Below, piece after piece: positions 16,804 through 25,087 of a stretch of 60,781 bases of DNA. The stretch is from positions 1-60,781 of the forward strand of contig CAJWDL010000006.1 of assembly GCA_913030805.1 (NCBI GenBank). The letters are read 5' to 3'. The notes under the pieces are model-generated. The model was given only the letters and a program-made list of their open reading frames with translations. It did no database searches and was not told the origin of the DNA. A program made the position numbers and the translations under genes. The stretch comes from an uncultured Candidatus Pelagibacter sp. GTDB taxonomy: Bacteria; Pseudomonadota; Alphaproteobacteria; Pelagibacterales; Pelagibacteraceae. How positions within the stretch are numbered: the first letter of the stretch is position 1; each line of letters begins with the position of its first letter.

Positions 16804-17559
16804 TTACATATAACAATTTTTTATTATATCAATAAATTTTTTTCCTGATTGTGACGCTCCTCCTATCAAAAAACCACTTATATCTTGAATTGCAATCAAT
16901 TTTCTGACGTTTTTTGCATTTACTGAACCGCCATAAATTATTTTAACAGAATGTTTTTTTTTAAACTTTTTATTTAATTTATTTCTTATAAAAGAAATCG
17001 TTTCAGTTAATTCTTTATGTGCTGGAATTATTCCGGTTCCAATAGACCAAATGGGTTCATATGAAATAATAATTTTTTTTAGATTTTTTACTAACTTAAG
17101 CCCCTTATCAATTTGTAAAGATAAAATTTTATTAGTTAATTTTTGTTTTCTTTGCTTTAAAGTTTCTCCGATACAAAAAATAACGACAAGATTGTTCTTT
17201 ATCGCAGATTTAATCTTATTATTAATTATATTATCCGTATCTCCATCAGCTCTATTTTCCGAGTGACCTAAAATTACATACTTCGCACCAGCGCTTTTAA
17301 TCATTTTTGAATTAATTGAACCAGTGTGGGGGCCATATTCATTTAGGTAATGACAATTTTGCGCTCCAATAATGATTTTACTTTTCTTTAATCTATTGGA
17401 AAAATGGCCAACCAAAGTACTTGGGACACAAAATATAACTTTATTTTTTCTTGACTTTATTTTGTTAATATAATTATTGACTGAATTTATTATCTTGAGT
17501 GATGAAAAATCACCAAACATTTTCCAATTTGCAATAAAATACTCGTATTTGTACGTCAT
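16804..17559 (-). CDS. tpiA: Triosephosphate isomerase
   Basis: A 251-residue TIM-barrel enzyme interconverting dihydroxyacetone phosphate and glyceraldehyde 3-phosphate. Catalytic residues are visible as Lys in FIANWKMFG, His in VILGHSENR and Glu in SYEPIWSIGTG; the phosphate-binding IYGGSVNAKN and FLIGGAS loops are present. The length is normal. It is the first gene of tpiA-secG-pyrG-kdsA-eno-ftsB-lipA-coq10 and is divergent from ppiD across a 59-base gap with a palindrome. Confidence 0.96.
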   Translation of the reverse strand: MTYKYEYFIANWKMFGDFSSLKIINSVNNYINKIKSRKNKVIFCVPSTLVGHFSNRLKKSKIIIGAQNCHYLNEYGPHTGSINSKMIKSAGAKYVILGHSENRADGDTDNIINNKIKSAIKNNLVVIFCIGETLKQRKQKLTNKILSLQIDKGLKLVKNLKKIIISYEPIWSIGTGIIPAHKELTETISFIRNKLNKKFKKKHSVKIIYGGSVNAKNVRKLIAIQDISGFLIGGASQSGKKFIDIIKNCYM

Positions 17560-17573
17560 GAATCTAGTTTTAA

Positions 17574-17596
17574 TTTATAGACATGTAATCTATAAA
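17574..17596. promoter_or_regulatory. 23-bp palindrome with back-to-back TATAAA boxes between tpiA and ppiD
   Basis: TTTATAGA (17574-17581) and TCTATAAA (17589-17596) form a perfect 8-bp inverted repeat around a 7-base spacer. Each arm holds a TATAAA hexamer facing its own gene, 14 bases from the tpiA ATG and 22 bases from the ppiD ATG. This could be two overlapping divergent -10 elements, a dimeric operator, or both. Confidence 0.45.
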
Positions 17597-17618
17597 TCAA
17601 ATAACTTTACGATTCATA

Positions 17619-19088
17619 ATGCTTAATTCTTTCAGAAACTTTACAAAGTCTTTTTGGGCAAAATTATTACTTATTATTATTATTATTCCATTCATTTTTT
17701 GGGGGATGGGCGGTGTATTCAGGGGAGGTGCTCAAAACACAGTAGCAAAAATTAATAATTATAATATTTCCATAAAAGATTTCGAGGAATATATATATTC
17801 ATTAAATATAAATCCAGAAATTATCAGAAAGAATATTGACAATTCAATGATTGAAGAGTTGTTATCAGGATTAATTAATAAAAACACTTTATCTTTACAA
17901 TCAAAGGACTTGGATTTAGTTCTCTCAGATAAAATTTTATCTGAAATAATAAAAAAAGATGAAAAATTTCTTGATAAAAAAAATCAATTTTCAAGAACCA
18001 AATATGAAAAATTCTTATTATCTAATAATTTTAGCGCAGCTCTTTATGAAAAAAATTTAAAAGATGAAGTTACAAATAAATTATTATTCAATTATCTCAG
18101 TGGAGGAGTTTTTCCACCAAGTTTTTTAATAAAAAATGTTTACGATTATCAAAATAAAAAACTTACTGTTCAAGCTATAAGTTTAAATTCTCTTTATAAA
18201 AAAGAACAAGATTTCGATAAAGCAAGTATAAAAAAATATATTGACGATAATCGAGATAGTTTAAAAGAAGATTTCGTTTCCGTTAGATTTGCATCTATCA
18301 ATCCATTATCACTTGTTGATTCAGAAGAATATAATGAACTTTTTTTTGAAAAAATAGATGAAATAGAAAGTTTGATAATAAATGGTTCTAGCTACGAACA
18401 AATCATAAAAAATTATAATTTAAATATTACTGCTATAAAGTCTATTAATAAGGACGGCGATAATGAAAATGGCACTCTTCAAGAAAATATAAAACAAGAT
18501 CTAGTAAGTAAAATTTTCGGATTAAAATTCAAAGAAGTTAATGACATTAATTTATTAGAATATGAAAACGAATTTGCACTTGTGATTATTGATGAAATTA
18601 AAAATTCTATTCCTAATATTGTCTCTAAAAAATTCAAAGAAAAAATAATAAAAGGTTTAATCAACAGAGATATATTTGAATATAATGCAAAATTAATGAC
18701 AAAAATTAATACAAACTCTTTTGCGGAGTCGGATTTTGTTAAACTAGCAAAGTCAAGTCAGACGGATATTAGGAATATTTCGATAAATAGCATAAGTGAC
18801 AATAATTTTTTCTCAACAAAATCCAATAAGCAAATATTTGGTCTTAGTGAAAAAAGTTTCACATTAATAAATGAAATTGAAAAAAATAAAACTTTTCTGG
18901 TTTGGATTAAAGAAATACAAAAGCCTAGTTTAGATAAAACTTCAGATGAATATAATAAATATTACTATGAAGCAATAATAGGCTTAAAAAATAATATATA
19001 CTCTTCATTTGATCACTACATCAATCAAAAATATAAAGTTGAAGTGAATTATAAAACTCTGGAAAGATTAAAAAATTACTTTAGATGA
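17619..19088 (+). CDS. ppiD: PpiD-like periplasmic folding factor (SurA N-domain)
   Basis: A 489-residue protein with a short basic N-terminus, one membrane anchor (about residues 14-32, ending FWGMGGVF) and a long periplasmic domain with the SurA-N/PpiD pattern VAKINNYNISIKDFEEYIYSLN. PpiD anchors periplasmic chaperone activity near the Sec exit. It is shorter than typical PpiD (about 620 residues), and no recognisable parvulin catalytic motif is seen, so isomerase activity is doubtful. It precedes the trp genes, overlapping trpE by 4 bases (ATGA), which is the usual position in Alphaproteobacteria. The symbol is given by position and architecture. Confidence 0.82.
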   Translation: MLNSFRNFTKSFWAKLLLIIIIIPFIFWGMGGVFRGGAQNTVAKINNYNISIKDFEEYIYSLNINPEIIRKNIDNSMIEELLSGLINKNTLSLQSKDLDLVLSDKILSEIIKKDEKFLDKKNQFSRTKYEKFLLSNNFSAALYEKNLKDEVTNKLLFNYLSGGVFPPSFLIKNVYDYQNKKLTVQAISLNSLYKKEQDFDKASIKKYIDDNRDSLKEDFVSVRFASINPLSLVDSEEYNELFFEKIDEIESLIINGSSYEQIIKNYNLNITAIKSINKDGDNENGTLQENIKQDLVSKIFGLKFKEVNDINLLEYENEFALVIIDEIKNSIPNIVSKKFKEKIIKGLINRDIFEYNAKLMTKINTNSFAESDFVKLAKSSQTDIRNISINSISDNNFFSTKSNKQIFGLSEKSFTLINEIEKNKTFLVWIKEIQKPSLDKTSDEYNKYYYEAIIGLKNNIYSSFDHYINQKYKVEVNYKTLERLKNYFR

Positions 19089-20548
19089 TAATTAATACGA
19101 ATCTAAAAAACTTTAAAAAAAAACATAAAAATAAAAATAATCAAATTATTTACCATTCGGAAAATTTTAAAAATAAATATATTATTGAAAATTTAATTGA
19201 TAATTTTTTAAAAGAAAAAAATAGCTTTGTCTTTGAATCGGTAGAAAAAGGGAAAATAAAAGGTCGATATACAATTTTTGGTAGAAATCCAGATAAAATC
19301 TGGGAATTTAATAAAAACAAAGTTTTTTATTTGAAAAATAGAAAAAAAATTAAAATTAAGACAAATCCACATGCTTACTTAAACAAATTGGTAGAAGATT
19401 TCAAATTTAAGTCTCCTAAAAATCTACCTCCCCTTTGCTCTTTACTTTCAGGTTTTTTTTCATATGATATAATACGCTATATAGAAAAAATTCCCAATAA
19501 CTGTAAGGACGATTTAAATTTACCAGATATAAGATTAATCAGACCTAGATCTTTAATTATCCATGATAATCTTAAAAAAAATATACATTATATAGTTAAT
19601 TGTTATTCTGACGAAAAAATTACAAATTACCAAAAGAAATTATTAGACATAAAACTTGAAATTGAAAAGCTAAAATTATTAACAATAATAAATAATTCTT
19701 CTCCATCAAACATCCCTAATAAACAAAAAAAATCAAAAGTAAAAAGCAATATTGCTAAAAAATATTTTAAAAATATTGTCCTAAAAGCTAAAAAATACAT
19801 AAAAAACGGCGATATTTTCCAAGTTGTCCTTAGTCAAAGATTTGAAACCAGGTTAAATAAAAGTCCAATAGAAATTTATAAAAAACTGAGAATAACTAAT
19901 CCATCTCCATTTATGTATTTTTTTAATTTTAATGATTTCCAAATTATCGGCACAAGTCCAGAAATATTGGTTAGATTGAGAAATAACAAGGTAACAATAA
20001 GACCTATAGCTGGAACAAGGCCTAGGGGAAAAAATAGAAAAATGGACGACTTTTATAAAAAAGAATTGTTAAGGGATAAAAAAGAGCTGGCGGAACACTT
20101 AATGCTGTTAGATTTAGGAAGAAATGACGTGGGTAAAATTTCTAATGTAAATTCAGTAAAAGTTACTGAAAGTTTTAAAATTGAAAAATATTCACATGTA
20201 ATGCACATTGTTTCAAACGTAGAGGGAACGTTTAATAAAAAAAATAGTAAAATTGATACTCTTTTGTCTGGTTTCCCTGCGGGAACAGTTTCTGGTGCGC
20301 CAAAAATTAGAGCCATGGAAATAATCGATGAATTAGAAAATACAAAAAGAAAAATTTATGCGGGAGGGATTGGATATTTTTCTTCCAATGGTGATTTTGA
20401 CACATGCATTGCTCTAAGAACTGCATTAGTAAAAAAAAATAAATTTTATATACAGGCAGGTGCGGGAATAGTAGCAGATAGTGTTCCTGAAAAAGAATAC
20501 CAAGAAACTGTTAATAAAGCTAAAGCCCTAATCACCGCAGCAAGTTAA
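19085..20548 (+). CDS. trpE: Anthranilate synthase component I
   Basis: A 487-residue chorismate-utilising enzyme making anthranilate with the glutaminase TrpG encoded next to it. The N-terminal domain has the FVFESVEKGKIKGRYTIFG feedback-site segment; the C-terminal chorismate-binding domain has QVVLSQRF, PFMYFF, GTSPEILVRL, RPIAGTRPRG, LDLGRNDVGK and GFPAGTVSGAPKIRAME. The length is typical. No leader peptide or attenuator can exist in front of it, since it overlaps ppiD. It starts the trpE-G-D-C block. Confidence 0.97.
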   Translation: MIINTNLKNFKKKHKNKNNQIIYHSENFKNKYIIENLIDNFLKEKNSFVFESVEKGKIKGRYTIFGRNPDKIWEFNKNKVFYLKNRKKIKIKTNPHAYLNKLVEDFKFKSPKNLPPLCSLLSGFFSYDIIRYIEKIPNNCKDDLNLPDIRLIRPRSLIIHDNLKKNIHYIVNCYSDEKITNYQKKLLDIKLEIEKLKLLTIINNSSPSNIPNKQKKSKVKSNIAKKYFKNIVLKAKKYIKNGDIFQVVLSQRFETRLNKSPIEIYKKLRITNPSPFMYFFNFNDFQIIGTSPEILVRLRNNKVTIRPIAGTRPRGKNRKMDDFYKKELLRDKKELAEHLMLLDLGRNDVGKISNVNSVKVTESFKIEKYSHVMHIVSNVEGTFNKKNSKIDTLLSGFPAGTVSGAPKIRAMEIIDELENTKRKIYAGGIGYFSSNGDFDTCIALRTALVKKNKFYIQAGAGIVADSVPEKEYQETVNKAKALITAAS

Positions 20549-21124
20549 ATGAAAATTTTATTAATAGATAATTATGACAGTTTTACGTATAACCTTTATC
20601 ATTATTTATCTAGCTTGAAGTGTAATGTTGAAGTTCATAGAAACAATAAAATAACGATTGATCAAATTAAAAGAAAAAAATTTAAAAAAATTGTTATTTC
20701 ACCTGGTCCAGGATATCCAAAAAATTCTGGATATTGTCCAAAAATTGTAAAATATTTTGCTTCTAAAATTCCAATATTAGGAGTTTGTCTTGGCCATCAG
20801 ATAATTGGTCAAGCTTTTGGATCAAAAATAATTCACGCTAAAGAATTAATGCACGGTAAATTAAGTGTCATCAAACACAAGAACAAAGGTATTTTAAAAG
20901 GTTTAAATAAAACATTTGAAGCTACCCGATATCATAGTTTAATAGTTGATAAAAAAAATTTAGGGAAAAATTTAATAATAACGGCTGAAACTAACAATAA
21001 AGTAATTATGGGAATTATGCATAAAAAATACAATGTTCATGGCGTACAATTTCATCCCGAAAGTATTAAAACTAGATTGGGTATAAATATTCTAAAAAAC
21101 TTTTTAAAATATAAAGTTGAGTAA
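20549..21124 (+). CDS. trpG: Anthranilate synthase component II (glutamine amidotransferase)
   Basis: A 191-residue class I glutamine amidotransferase that supplies ammonia to TrpE. It begins MKILLIDNYDSFTYNLYHYL and has the oxyanion segment SPGPGYP, the nucleophile Cys in GVCLGHQIIGQAFG, and the catalytic His-Glu in VQFHPESI. The same subunit may also serve p-aminobenzoate synthase, as often in bacteria with a single copy; that is not decidable here. It follows trpE with no gap and its TAA overlaps the trpD ATG by one base. Confidence 0.96.
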   Translation: MKILLIDNYDSFTYNLYHYLSSLKCNVEVHRNNKITIDQIKRKKFKKIVISPGPGYPKNSGYCPKIVKYFASKIPILGVCLGHQIIGQAFGSKIIHAKELMHGKLSVIKHKNKGILKGLNKTFEATRYHSLIVDKKNLGKNLIITAETNNKVIMGIMHKKYNVHGVQFHPESIKTRLGINILKNFLKYKVE

Positions 21125-22119
21125 TGGAAAAATTTTTAGAAAAATTAAAAAAAAAAGAAAATCTAAACTTTGAAGAAAGTAAATCAGTTTTCGAAACCAT
21201 AATGTCTGGCCAAGCTAAAGATGATCAGATATACGATTTTTTAATTTTACTTTCAGATAAAGGTGAATCTCCCGATGAAATTGCCGGTGGAGTATATGTA
21301 TTAAGAAACAAAGCAAAAGCAGTAAATATTGAAGGAAATGTAATTGATACATGTGGAACTGGTGGTGATGGAAAGAACACTCTAAATATTTCAACGGCAT
21401 CAGCCTTATTGCTTGCAAGCTACGGAATAAAAGTCGCAAAACATGGGAATAAAGCTGTATCATCCAAATGTGGTTCCGCTGATGTTTTAGAAAAACTAAA
21501 GATAAATATTAATCTTGAACCCAAACAAATAGAGGAGAGCATTAATAAAACAAATTTTGGTTTTATGTTTGCCCCAAATTATCATTCTGCAATGAAATAT
21601 GTTGGGCCGATAAGAAAAAAAATTGGAAAAAGAACAATATTCAATCTAATTGGGCCATTAAGCAATCCAGCAAAAGTAAAAAGACAAGTTATAGGTGTTT
21701 TTGATAAAAATTTATTAACTACTTTTGCTAAGGCGCTTCAAAATTTGAAGTTAAAGTTCGCTTGGATTGTCAATAGTGATGATGGTTTGGATGAAATTTC
21801 ACCTTACGCTAAAACAAAAGTTGTTCAGTTAAAAAATAATTCAGTTAAAGAATTTACGATTGATCCTTCTGAGCTAGGAATTAAAACAAATAACTTTGAA
21901 AAAATAATTGGAAAAGAATCAGAATATAATTCAGAAAAAATAATAGAAATATTTAAAGGAACAGACAATGATTTTTCTGTTGCCGTATGCTTAAATGCTG
22001 CTGCTGGTTTAATTGTGTCAGGTAAATCAGAATATATTGTGGAAGCCTATTCTTCAATAAGAAAACATATTTTATCTGGTAAAGCTTTTGAACATTTAAA
22101 TAAAATAACTATTTTTTAA
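21124..22119 (+). CDS. trpD: Anthranilate phosphoribosyltransferase
   Basis: A 331-residue enzyme transferring phosphoribose from PRPP to anthranilate. Diagnostic motifs are DTCGTGGDGKNTLNIST (PRPP-binding), KHGNKAVSSKCGSADVLE, FMFAPNYHSAMK, GKRTIFNLIGPLSNPA and DGLDEIS. The length is typical for the family. The one-base overlap with trpG and zero-base spacing to trpC show a tightly coupled operon. Confidence 0.97.
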   Translation: MEKFLEKLKKKENLNFEESKSVFETIMSGQAKDDQIYDFLILLSDKGESPDEIAGGVYVLRNKAKAVNIEGNVIDTCGTGGDGKNTLNISTASALLLASYGIKVAKHGNKAVSSKCGSADVLEKLKININLEPKQIEESINKTNFGFMFAPNYHSAMKYVGPIRKKIGKRTIFNLIGPLSNPAKVKRQVIGVFDKNLLTTFAKALQNLKLKFAWIVNSDDGLDEISPYAKTKVVQLKNNSVKEFTIDPSELGIKTNNFEKIIGKESEYNSEKIIEIFKGTDNDFSVAVCLNAAAGLIVSGKSEYIVEAYSSIRKHILSGKAFEHLNKITIF

Positions 22120-22923
22120 ATGTCTAATGTTCTAGAAAAAATTATTAATCAAAAAAAAATTGACCTATTAAACGTTAAAAAAAAATACACTAATAATTTT
22201 CTTAATTCGCTAATAAAACAAAACAAATCATATATAAATTTTAAAAATAAAATAGTTGATAATATAAAACAAAATAAAATTTCGGTTATCGCTGAAATCA
22301 AAAAAGCAAGCCCATCTGCCGGTTTGATAATTAAACAATATAACCCAGTAGCAATTGCTGAAAATTATATCCTAAATGGCGCAGCCTGCTTATCCATTTT
22401 AACGGAAGAAAAATTTTTTTTGGGTGGTTTACAACATATCACCGACGTCAAAAACAAATATAAAATTCCAATTTTATGCAAAGATTTTTTTATAGATTCA
22501 TATCAAGTACCTCTTGCAAAAAGTTTTGGAGCTGATGCAATATTAATCATACTATCCGGGGTTGATAACAAGTTAGCCATGGATTTATATCAAGCCGCAA
22601 ACGAATTAAATGTTACTTCAATTATTGAAGTACATACCTCTGACGAGGCGGAAAAAGCTCTTAATTTTGAAAAAGCAATAATAGGTATTAATAACAGGAA
22701 TCTTAAAGATTTGAAAACTGATATAAAAACTACTTTGCTATTATATAAAATCTTATCATCTCATAGTTGTCCGATAATTTCGGAAAGTGGAATTAAATCA
22801 GAAGAAAATGTCAAAGAAATTATAGATAAAACCGGAATAATGAATTTTTTAATAGGTGAATCATTATTAGAAAATATTGAGGGAACGTCTTTACTTAAAA
22901 AAATTGTACAAATTAACCAGTAA
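22120..22923 (+). CDS. trpC: Indole-3-glycerol phosphate synthase
   Basis: A 267-residue TIM-barrel enzyme closing the indole ring in tryptophan synthesis. Motifs include ISVIAEIKKASPSAGLI (catalytic Lys-Ser region), LSILTEEKFFLGG, PILCKDFFIDSYQV, GINNRNLKDLKTD and ISESGIKSEENV. The length is normal. It ends the trpE-G-D-C block; trpF, trpA and trpB must lie elsewhere. In many Alphaproteobacteria moaC and moeA separate trpC from lexA; they are absent here. Confidence 0.97.
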   Translation: MSNVLEKIINQKKIDLLNVKKKYTNNFLNSLIKQNKSYINFKNKIVDNIKQNKISVIAEIKKASPSAGLIIKQYNPVAIAENYILNGAACLSILTEEKFFLGGLQHITDVKNKYKIPILCKDFFIDSYQVPLAKSFGADAILIILSGVDNKLAMDLYQAANELNVTSIIEVHTSDEAEKALNFEKAIIGINNRNLKDLKTDIKTTLLLYKILSSHSCPIISESGIKSEENVKEIIDKTGIMNFLIGESLLENIEGTSLLKKIVQINQ

Positions 22924-22956
22924 AATCAATACTTTTAGTAGGTTGTAATTGTAAGA

Positions 22957-22992
22957 GAACTTTTATAGAACAGATTTGTACAGGATTTGTTC
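22957..22992 (+). promoter_or_regulatory. Double LexA operator in front of lexA
   Basis: GAAC-N7-GAAC at 22957-22971 is an exact alphaproteobacterial LexA box (GTTC-N7-GTTC on the other strand). A second, near-perfect box GTAC-N7-GTTC in the opposite orientation lies at 22978-22992, ending one base before the lexA ATG; it is part of a longer direct repeat, GATTTGTAC then GATTTGTTC, with an 11-base period. The inner arms also form an inverted repeat, TAGAACA (22966-22972) and TGTTCTA (22988-22994). The AGGA ribosome-binding site (22982-22985) lies inside the second box, so LexA would autoregulate here. Confidence 0.8.
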
Positions 22993-22993
22993 T

Positions 22994-23671
22994 ATGCTAA
23001 CAAAAAAACAAAGAAATTTACTAATTTTCATAAATAAAAAAATAAGAAGTACAGGAATTTCCCCTTCCTACGATGAAATGAAAAACTCTCTTAATTTAAA
23101 ATCTAAATCAGGAATACATAGATTGATCAGTGCTCTCGAAGAAAGGGGATTTATAAAAAGACTACCTCATAAGGCAAGAGCCTTAGAGGTATTAAAATTA
23201 CCAGAAACTGCTAGCGCGAATGATATTTATAACACCTTTTCTCCAAGCCTAATAAAAGGTGGTTTGGATAATACCAATTCTAAATCAAGCAACAAAGAAA
23301 TTTCAGTTCTGGGCAATATTGCTGCTGGCACACCCATTGAAGCTATTCAAAACGAAGTTTCCAAAGTTGCTCTTCCAGTGGAATTCCATAAAAAAGGAGA
23401 TTTTTTTGGTTTGAAAATTCAAGGCGACTCAATGGTCGAGGCTGGCATTAATGAAGGAGATACTGTTATAATTAAAAAAACAAACCAAGCTGATAATGGA
23501 CAAATCATTGTTGCTTTAATCGATGATAATGAAGCAATGCTAAAAAGAATAAGACGAAAAGGTAATTCGGTGGCTCTTGAAAGTGCAAACAAAAATTACG
23601 AAACTAAGATATTTGGTCCTGATAGAGTGAAAGTTCAAGGTGTTTTAGTATCTTTATATAGAAATTTCTAA
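22994..23671 (+). CDS. lexA: SOS repressor LexA
   Basis: A 225-residue repressor and self-cleaving S24 peptidase. The start at the ATG at 22994 gives MLTKKQRNLLIF, the exact family N-terminus; an in-frame upstream start would run through the operator. The winged helix-turn-helix spans about residues 1-65 (GISPSYDEMKNSL, SKSGIHRLISALEERGFI). The Ala-Gly cleavage site is in GNIAAGTP, the catalytic Ser in QGDSMVEAGI and the Lys in NEAMLKRIRR. A double LexA box directly precedes the gene, showing autoregulation. It is separated from trpC by 70 bases. Confidence 0.96.
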   Translation: MLTKKQRNLLIFINKKIRSTGISPSYDEMKNSLNLKSKSGIHRLISALEERGFIKRLPHKARALEVLKLPETASANDIYNTFSPSLIKGGLDNTNSKSSNKEISVLGNIAAGTPIEAIQNEVSKVALPVEFHKKGDFFGLKIQGDSMVEAGINEGDTVIIKKTNQADNGQIIVALIDDNEAMLKRIRRKGNSVALESANKNYETKIFGPDRVKVQGVLVSLYRNF

Positions 23672-23692
23672 AAAATTGTCTAATAATATATA

Positions 23693-25087
23693 ATGTCAAA
23701 AGTAGCAACTAGATTTGCTCCTTCGCCCACAGGACCTCTACACATTGGCGGTGTTAGAACTGCTTTATTTAACTGGCTGTTCTCTAAAAACCAAAAAGGT
23801 TCTTTTTATCTAAGGATTGAAGATACAGATAAAGAAAGATCAAGAGATGAGTATAAAAGTCAAATTATTCAATCATTAAAATGGATTGGTATTGAGCATG
23901 ATGACAAAGAGTATATTCAATCGGAAAAAATTAATGAACATAAAAAAGTTGCAGAGGAACTTTTAAAAAAAGGCTTTGCTTATAGATGCTATTGTTCAGA
24001 AGAAGAGATTAATGAACAAAAAAATAGTGCCAAAAAAAAAGGAATACCCTTTCTATATAATAGAAAGTGGAGAGAGCCAAAAAATTTATCGATTCCCAAT
24101 AACGTGGATCCTGTCATAAGATTTAAAAGCAAAATAAGTGGAAATAGCATTATTAAAGATTTAGTCCAAGGAGAAATTAATATTTCAAATTCAACGATTG
24201 AGGATTTTATAATTCTTAGACAAGACGGTTCTCCTACTTATCAATTATCTGCTACCGTAGATGATCATTTAATGAATATTACCCATGTTATTAGAGGAGA
24301 TGATCACAAAATTAATACATTTAAACAAAAACAAATTTATGATGCTATGAAATGGAAAATACCATATTTTGCTCATATACCTCTAATTCACGGTAATGAA
24401 GGAAAAAAATTATCAAAAAGAGACAAGGCTTCTACAATAGATGATTATATAAAAATTGGGATTTTATCAGATGCTTTAAGAAATTACTTATTAAGACTTG
24501 GTTGGTCTTTTAAAGATAAAGAAATATTTACTTTAGATGAAAGTATTAAACATTTTAGTTTATCTGGTGTGGGTAAATCACCATCAAAACTAGATATGAG
24601 CCGTATTTTATCAATGAATGAAACATATATTAAAAATATAAACGAAGATAAGTTATATTCGAATCTTACAGGTTACTGTAAAATATACTTAAAAAAGATT
24701 GATAATAAATTTGACGATTCATTAAAAAAATCCTTACATTTCCTTAAAAATAAAGCCAAAACATTAGCTGATATATATAATAATGCTCAATACATAATTA
24801 ATGATCAAATTAATATTTTGCCAGAAGATATAAATCTTTTAGACAATTTATCTAAGAAAATTTTGAATGATTTTTTAAAAGAATTTGAAAATTTATCAAA
24901 TTTAAGCAAAGAAAATTTGGATAAAATAATAAAAGAATTAATTGATAAGCACAAAACAAACTTTAAAGGGGTGGGACAGCCCTTAAGAATTGCTTTAACT
25001 GGCTCTAAATTTGGACCCGGAATTTATGATCTCATTTTGTCTCTCGACAAGAACGAAACCATAAAAAGATTAAAGGCTATTAATTAG
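23693..25087 (+). CDS. gltX: Glutamyl-tRNA synthetase
   Basis: A 464-residue class I aminoacyl-tRNA synthetase. It begins MSKVATRFAPSPTGPLHIGGVRTALFN with the HIGH-type motif PLHIGG, and has the KMSKS-type motif as KKLSKRDKAS. The RRGDDH-like IRGDDHKINT is present, and the C-terminal anticodon-binding domain ends in GQPLRIALTGSKFGPGIYDL. The length is normal. It lies 21 bases after lexA. Its last 18 bases overlap the convergent lpxB. Citrate synthase, often found between gltX and lpxB in Alphaproteobacteria, is absent. Confidence 0.96.
   Translation: MSKVATRFAPSPTGPLHIGGVRTALFNWLFSKNQKGSFYLRIEDTDKERSRDEYKSQIIQSLKWIGIEHDDKEYIQSEKINEHKKVAEELLKKGFAYRCYCSEEEINEQKNSAKKKGIPFLYNRKWREPKNLSIPNNVDPVIRFKSKISGNSIIKDLVQGEINISNSTIEDFIILRQDGSPTYQLSATVDDHLMNITHVIRGDDHKINTFKQKQIYDAMKWKIPYFAHIPLIHGNEGKKLSKRDKASTIDDYIKIGILSDALRNYLLRLGWSFKDKEIFTLDESIKHFSLSGVGKSPSKLDMSRILSMNETYIKNINEDKLYSNLTGYCKIYLKKIDNKFDDSLKKSLHFLKNKAKTLADIYNNAQYIINDQINILPEDINLLDNLSKKILNDFLKEFENLSNLSKENLDKIIKELIDKHKTNFKGVGQPLRIALTGSKFGPGIYDLILSLDKNETIKRLKAIN

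Noticed and set aside
19060-19100. Tryptophan attenuator or leader peptide before trpE
   Set aside because: trpE overlaps ppiD by four bases, leaving no room, and no Trp-rich short frame is present.
23689-23694. TATAAT just before gltX
   Set aside because: The hexamer overlaps the gltX ATG itself, so it cannot be the promoter for a transcript containing that start.
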